5,046 nt of DNA from an uncultured bacterium (GTDB lineage: Bacteria > Planctomycetota > Phycisphaerae > Phycisphaerales > UBA1924): contig CALKYH010000203.1 of assembly GCA_938003595.1 (NCBI GenBank), positions 1 through 5,046 of the forward strand. Direction: 5' to 3'. The position numbers and the translations under genes were made by a program. The notes beneath the pieces are model-generated. The model did not search any database and had not been told where the DNA came from. It worked only from the letters and a program-made list of their open reading frames with translations. Shown here piece after piece: positions 1 to 3,300 of the stretch (the stretch's first letter is position 1; the number at the start of each line of letters is the position of its first letter).

Positions 1-3
1 CCG

Positions 4-41
4 AACCGCCCGCGCGAGGCACATGCGCGGGCGGTTTTTTT
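4..41 (+). terminator. Rho-independent terminator of an upstream gene
   Basis: The arms 4-15 and 25-36 are perfectly complementary: ten G/C pairs (6-15 with 25-34) plus two A-T pairs at the base, around a nine-base loop (16-24). A run of seven T follows at 35-41. This is a textbook intrinsic terminator reading left to right. No gene lies upstream within the window, so it must end transcription of a gene to the left. It also isolates the large gene at 255 as the start of its own transcription unit. Confidence 0.93.
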
Positions 42-108
42 GTTGGCGCGGCGCCTGATCTCTCCTCTGAAAGCGAAACGCCCCGCATCGCTGGGACGCG
101 GCTCATCG

Positions 109-154
109 GGTCCGGTGGAAGATCATTGAATTAGGGATTGACCCCAACCGGACC
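109..154. promoter_or_regulatory. Inverted repeat GGTCCGGT / ACCGGACC, possible operator
   Basis: GGTCCGGT at 109-116 and its exact reverse complement at 147-154 flank a 30-base spacer. The right arm lies just after the candidate -35 box (138-143), within the putative promoter spacer. Two further, less complete copies of the same word occur at 184-190 and 211-218. The placement suggests a repressor or activator site. It could also be chance in GC-rich DNA, because an eight-base arm is short. No regulator gene is in the window. Confidence 0.3.
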
Positions 155-165
155 GGGATTACTCT
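138..165 (+). promoter_or_regulatory. Candidate sigma70-type promoter
   Basis: TTGACC at 138-143 matches five of six -35 consensus bases. Sixteen bases later TACTCT (160-165) keeps the T, A and final T that matter most in a -10 box but matches only three of six. The site sits beside the AT-richest patch of the leader. Transcription would start near 172, giving an 82-base untranslated leader. The -10 is weak and no transcript evidence exists, so this is a suggestion only. Confidence 0.33.
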
Positions 166-172
166 GAACCTG

Positions 173-204
173 CGGCGGCCCTTCCGGACTCGCCGCGGCC
201 GCCG
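173..204 (+). promoter_or_regulatory. GC-only stem-loop in the 5' leader
   Basis: CGGCGGCC (173-180) pairs perfectly with GGCCGCCG (197-204), giving eight G/C pairs around a 16-base loop. No T run follows, so it is not a terminator. If transcription starts near 172 as the candidate promoter predicts, this hairpin would form the extreme 5' end of the mRNA. Such hairpins can protect long transcripts from 5'-dependent decay; that role is inferred from position only. Confidence 0.45.
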
Positions 205-238
205 GGCGCCGGGTCCGGGGGTTGGCGCTGGGCACGGC

Positions 239-251
239 CGAGGAGTCCTCG
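239..251 (+). promoter_or_regulatory. Ribosome binding site inside a small hairpin
   Basis: GAGGAG at 240-245 is a good Shine-Dalgarno sequence nine bases before the ATG at 255, and it decides the start. It lies inside the near-palindrome CGAGG-AGT-CCTCG (239-243 paired with 247-251, triloop 244-246). The ribosome site can therefore be paired with its own downstream flank. The hairpin has only five pairs, so any effect on translation would be modest. Confidence 0.65.
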
Positions 252-254
252 ACA

Positions 255-344
255 ATGGTGTGTTCGACCTACCGGAGCGCGGGCGCTGTGGCGTTGTGCG
301 CGGGGCTGGGGATGGCGTTGAGCAGCGGCGCCGCGCGCGGGGCG
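255..344 (+). other. Sec signal peptide (residues 1-30)
   Basis: The N-terminus has a short polar region with Arg7, then a hydrophobic Ala/Val/Leu/Gly core (about residues 9-22), then a small-residue tail S-S-G-A-A-R-G-A-Q. Cleavage is plausible after Ala27 (Gly25-Ala26-Ala27) or after Ala30; Arg28 at position -3 makes the latter less favourable. Cys15 is preceded by Ala-Leu, which does not fit a lipobox, so a lipoprotein is unlikely. The signal implies export across the inner membrane. Confidence 0.8.
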
Positions 345-3300
345 CAGGTGACGGCGACCTGGCTGAACCCGGTGAGCGGGAATTGGACGGACGCCGCGAT
401 GTGGAGCACGGCGCCGAGCTTCCCGAACAACGGGAATCCGGCGGGGACGACCTACCACGCGGTGATCGACGCGGCGGGGGGGGCGTACACGGTGACGCTG
501 GGTGCGGATGTCTCGATTGATCGACTCACGATGGACGCCGGGGCGGCAACGCTGAGGCATTCCTCTGGCATCGCGACGCTCGCCGAGGACTCGGTCATCA
601 TGGCTGGGCGCTACCGGCTCGACGGGGGCGTGCTCACGGGGGATGGCGATCTGGAGATTCGGGATCGCATGCTGTGGGAGCAGGGCGCCGTCAAGGGATC
701 GGGGACCCTGCGGATCGCGGGGGACGGCGAGCTGACGCTCCAGAGCTCGGCCGAGAAGGTTCTCCGCCGCACCATGGTGAACGAGGGGGTGGTGAACTGG
801 ACATTTGGCTTGATCGCTCTGGAAGGCGCCGCCGTCACGAACATGGGAGAGTTCGTCGCCAACGCCGCGGCGGCGTCAACCACGCTGCAGATGCGTGGGC
901 GTGCGCCGGGCGTCGCGACATTCGTGAATACAGGAGAGTTTCGGAAGATCGGCGCGGGCGCGCTCAAGACCGATCGCGACACCGGCCTGGGATTGTCGTT
1001 CCGCAATGATGGCGTGGTGCGTGTCGAGGCGGGCTCGATGACCATCAACGACGAGGTGGGCGCCGAGCACACTGGCGCCTTCATCGTCGATCTGGGGGCC
1101 ACGCTGCGTTTCGATTGGATCGCCAAGTTCGCGGCGAGCAGCCACATCTCGGGCGCCGGGCTCCTCGTCCTCGGAGGGCAGGTGGAGCACGGCGGCGTGA
1201 TCGACATGGACGGGACATTGAAGGCGCTGGGCTCGTCCCTCGAGGCGCCTCGATATACCGGCACCGTCTCAGTGGGGCGGCTGGAGGTCGCGGCGGCCAA
1301 CGGCCCTGTCTACTTCGACGGGTCTCTGCATGTCGAGACGGAGATGAAGGTGGATTACGGATGGGCGCACTTGTCTGGACCGGTCACTTTCGGCGAGGGC
1401 GCGTCGCTCAGTGTGGGTTCGGGATCGATGGGGACGGCTCTGTACTACGAGCACACGGATGCGGCGCTGGAGGTCGCTCACCTGACCCTGCGGTCCGAGA
1501 TCCGCGGGGCGGGCGATGTTGCGGTGACCCAGTCTCTATGGTGGCAGGGCACCGGGATTGTCGGCGGGGGACGCCTGGACCTGGCGCAGGGGGCGGTGAC
1601 GGATGTGCTGCTGACTTCGTACACGGATCGATCCGTTGTGAACGATGGCTTGCTCCGGATCGGCGGCACCCTTCTCGGCGCCGGACTGGTCAACGGCGGC
1701 ACAATGGTTCTTGATGGCACCAGCACCTCGGTGCGGTACGCGATGGGCGCCGGTCTTGAGCTGCAGAATACCGGCGAACTCGTCAAGATCGGGATGGGCA
1801 ACGGACGCATCACCGGCGATGGCGTCGCGGTGAACGAGGGCGCCATGCGCGTCGAGGAGGGCACGCTCACAGTTGAGTCGATCCTGGAGTCCGCGGGATC
1901 GATCGAGATCGCGTCGGGAGCCAGACTGCAGCTGACGAAGGAGTCCACGATCAGCGGCGCCGTCTCGGGCGGCGGTCTGCTCGAGGTCATCTCGGGGCCG
2001 CACGAGTTCACGGCTGATCTGTCGGGCCTTGAGGAGTTGCGGCTCACGCAGGGATCGATCGCGGGCGCGGGGGCGCTGTCGGTGGGCGGAACGCTCCGGC
2101 TGTCGGGCGGGTCCTCCGCATTCGCGGCGCCGGTGGGGGCGTCGACGCTGGTCCTCTCGGGCGGGACGCACACATTCCACGATGCCCTGCAGACCGGGAG
2201 CGCGTCGTTGACGGGCGGATCGCTCTCGATCAACGGGGCCATGTCGGCGAGCGACTTTGTCTGGTCGGGAGGGACCATCTCCGGCGCTGGTTCGATTCAC
2301 CTGCTCTCGGGCGGCGCTTCGACAATCAGCGGAAACGGCTCGAAGATCGTGCGAGTCGACCTGCTGAACGAAGGCGACATCGCTTGGATCACCGGCACAC
2401 TGCAGCTCACGAGCGGCGCAGAGTTCCACAACGCCGGCGACCTCGTGGTGAATTCGAACGGCGCTCTGGTGATGTCCGGCGCCAGCGGCAATGGGACGGC
2501 GATCAATAGCGGGGCAATTTTGAAGTCCGGCGCCGGGATGCTGTCGATCCGATCGGAGCTGGGGCAGCTGCAGAATCTCGGCCTGATCAACGCGCTTGGG
2601 GGCACGATTGAGCTTCTGGGTGGCGTGCAGCAGATGGGGGCGATCACGATCGGCGCCGGCGGCACGCTGAGGATCGGAGGCAACTCGCAGTACGCGACGG
2701 GCTCCACGATCGGCGGCGCGGGCGATCTCCACATCTCGGGGGGCGCGCACGATCTGGGGATCGGGCTCGTCCAGAACACGGGCGCGCTGCGCATCTCCGG
2801 GGGAGATGTCACATTGCGTGAGGCTCCCGCAGCCGCATTGCAACTCCTGGGCGGCTCGGTGAACTTTGAGTACCTCGTGGACCTGGGCACCAGCTTCTCG
2901 ACAGCGGCGGCGCTGCATTTCAACGCGGGCTACTCGATCGCCAGCGGCGCCGATCTGACGATCTCGGGGGGCGGCTCGGTGGACTTCGGGCCCTCGAGCC
3001 TTGTCTTCTCGACCGGCGACATCAACGGCGGCTTGAGCGGAGCGGGAGACCTGACATTCACAGACGGGCTGATCTGGCGGGGCGGCACTCTCAACGGTCC
3101 AGGCGCTGTGCGGACAGACGGGGGCCCGCTGACGCTGACGGGCGCGACCAAGACCCTGGTCACGAGGCTTGAGTCGCTTGGCGATTCGATCTGGTCCGGC
3201 GGCGCGATCACGCTGAACGGCGGCCGACTGGTGAACGAGGGACTGTTCACGACGACCGCCGCAACGAGCATGAATGGCGCTGGGGCGTTCGAGAACAACG

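Larger units (their letters stand above)
42..254 (+). other. Non-coding leader between terminator and the large gene
   Basis: This 213-base stretch carries no supported gene. The frame of the downstream gene is closed by a TGA at 165-167. The region holds a small interrupted palindrome right after the terminator (45-49 with 51-55), a short AT-richer patch at about 121-140, and a candidate promoter. It also contains four copies of a GGTCCGG-like word in both orientations (109, 148, 184, 212) and several secondary-structure elements close to the start codon. Positions 56-105 show nothing I can interpret. Confidence 0.7.

Noticed and set aside
173..204. The leader stem-loop as a second terminator
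   Set aside because: It is G/C-rich but is not followed by a T run, and it lies directly before the ribosome site of the gene.
222..224. TTG at 222 as an alternative, earlier start
   Set aside because: It is in frame and open, but no Shine-Dalgarno lies upstream and it would place 11 mostly polar residues before the signal peptide. The ATG at 255 has GAGGAG nine bases before it.
288..299. Cys15 as a lipoprotein attachment site
   Set aside because: The residues before it are Val-Ala-Leu; a lipobox needs a small residue directly before the Cys, and the hydrophobic core continues past it.
260..520. A + strand ORF in another frame starting at a GTG at 260
   Set aside because: It lies inside the signal-peptide and cap coding region of the large gene and its translation is Arg/Gly-rich low-complexity sequence. 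The frame starting at 255 fits all signals.
159..560. A minus-strand ORF spanning the leader and gene start
   Set aside because: Arg/Pro-rich translation with no recognisable motif, and it would cross the promoter, hairpins and ribosome site of the large gene.
1536..2918. A 460-codon antisense ORF, and other long minus-strand ORFs (611-1300, 1478-2278, 2297-2923, 2930-3505, 4034-4711, 4260-4919)
   Set aside because: They lie entirely opposite the 255-5046 gene, overlap one another, are rich in Arg/Pro/Ala/Ser of the kind produced by reading GC-rich codons backwards, and have no coherent domain or signal. The + frame has a ribosome site, signal peptide, cap domain and repeats.
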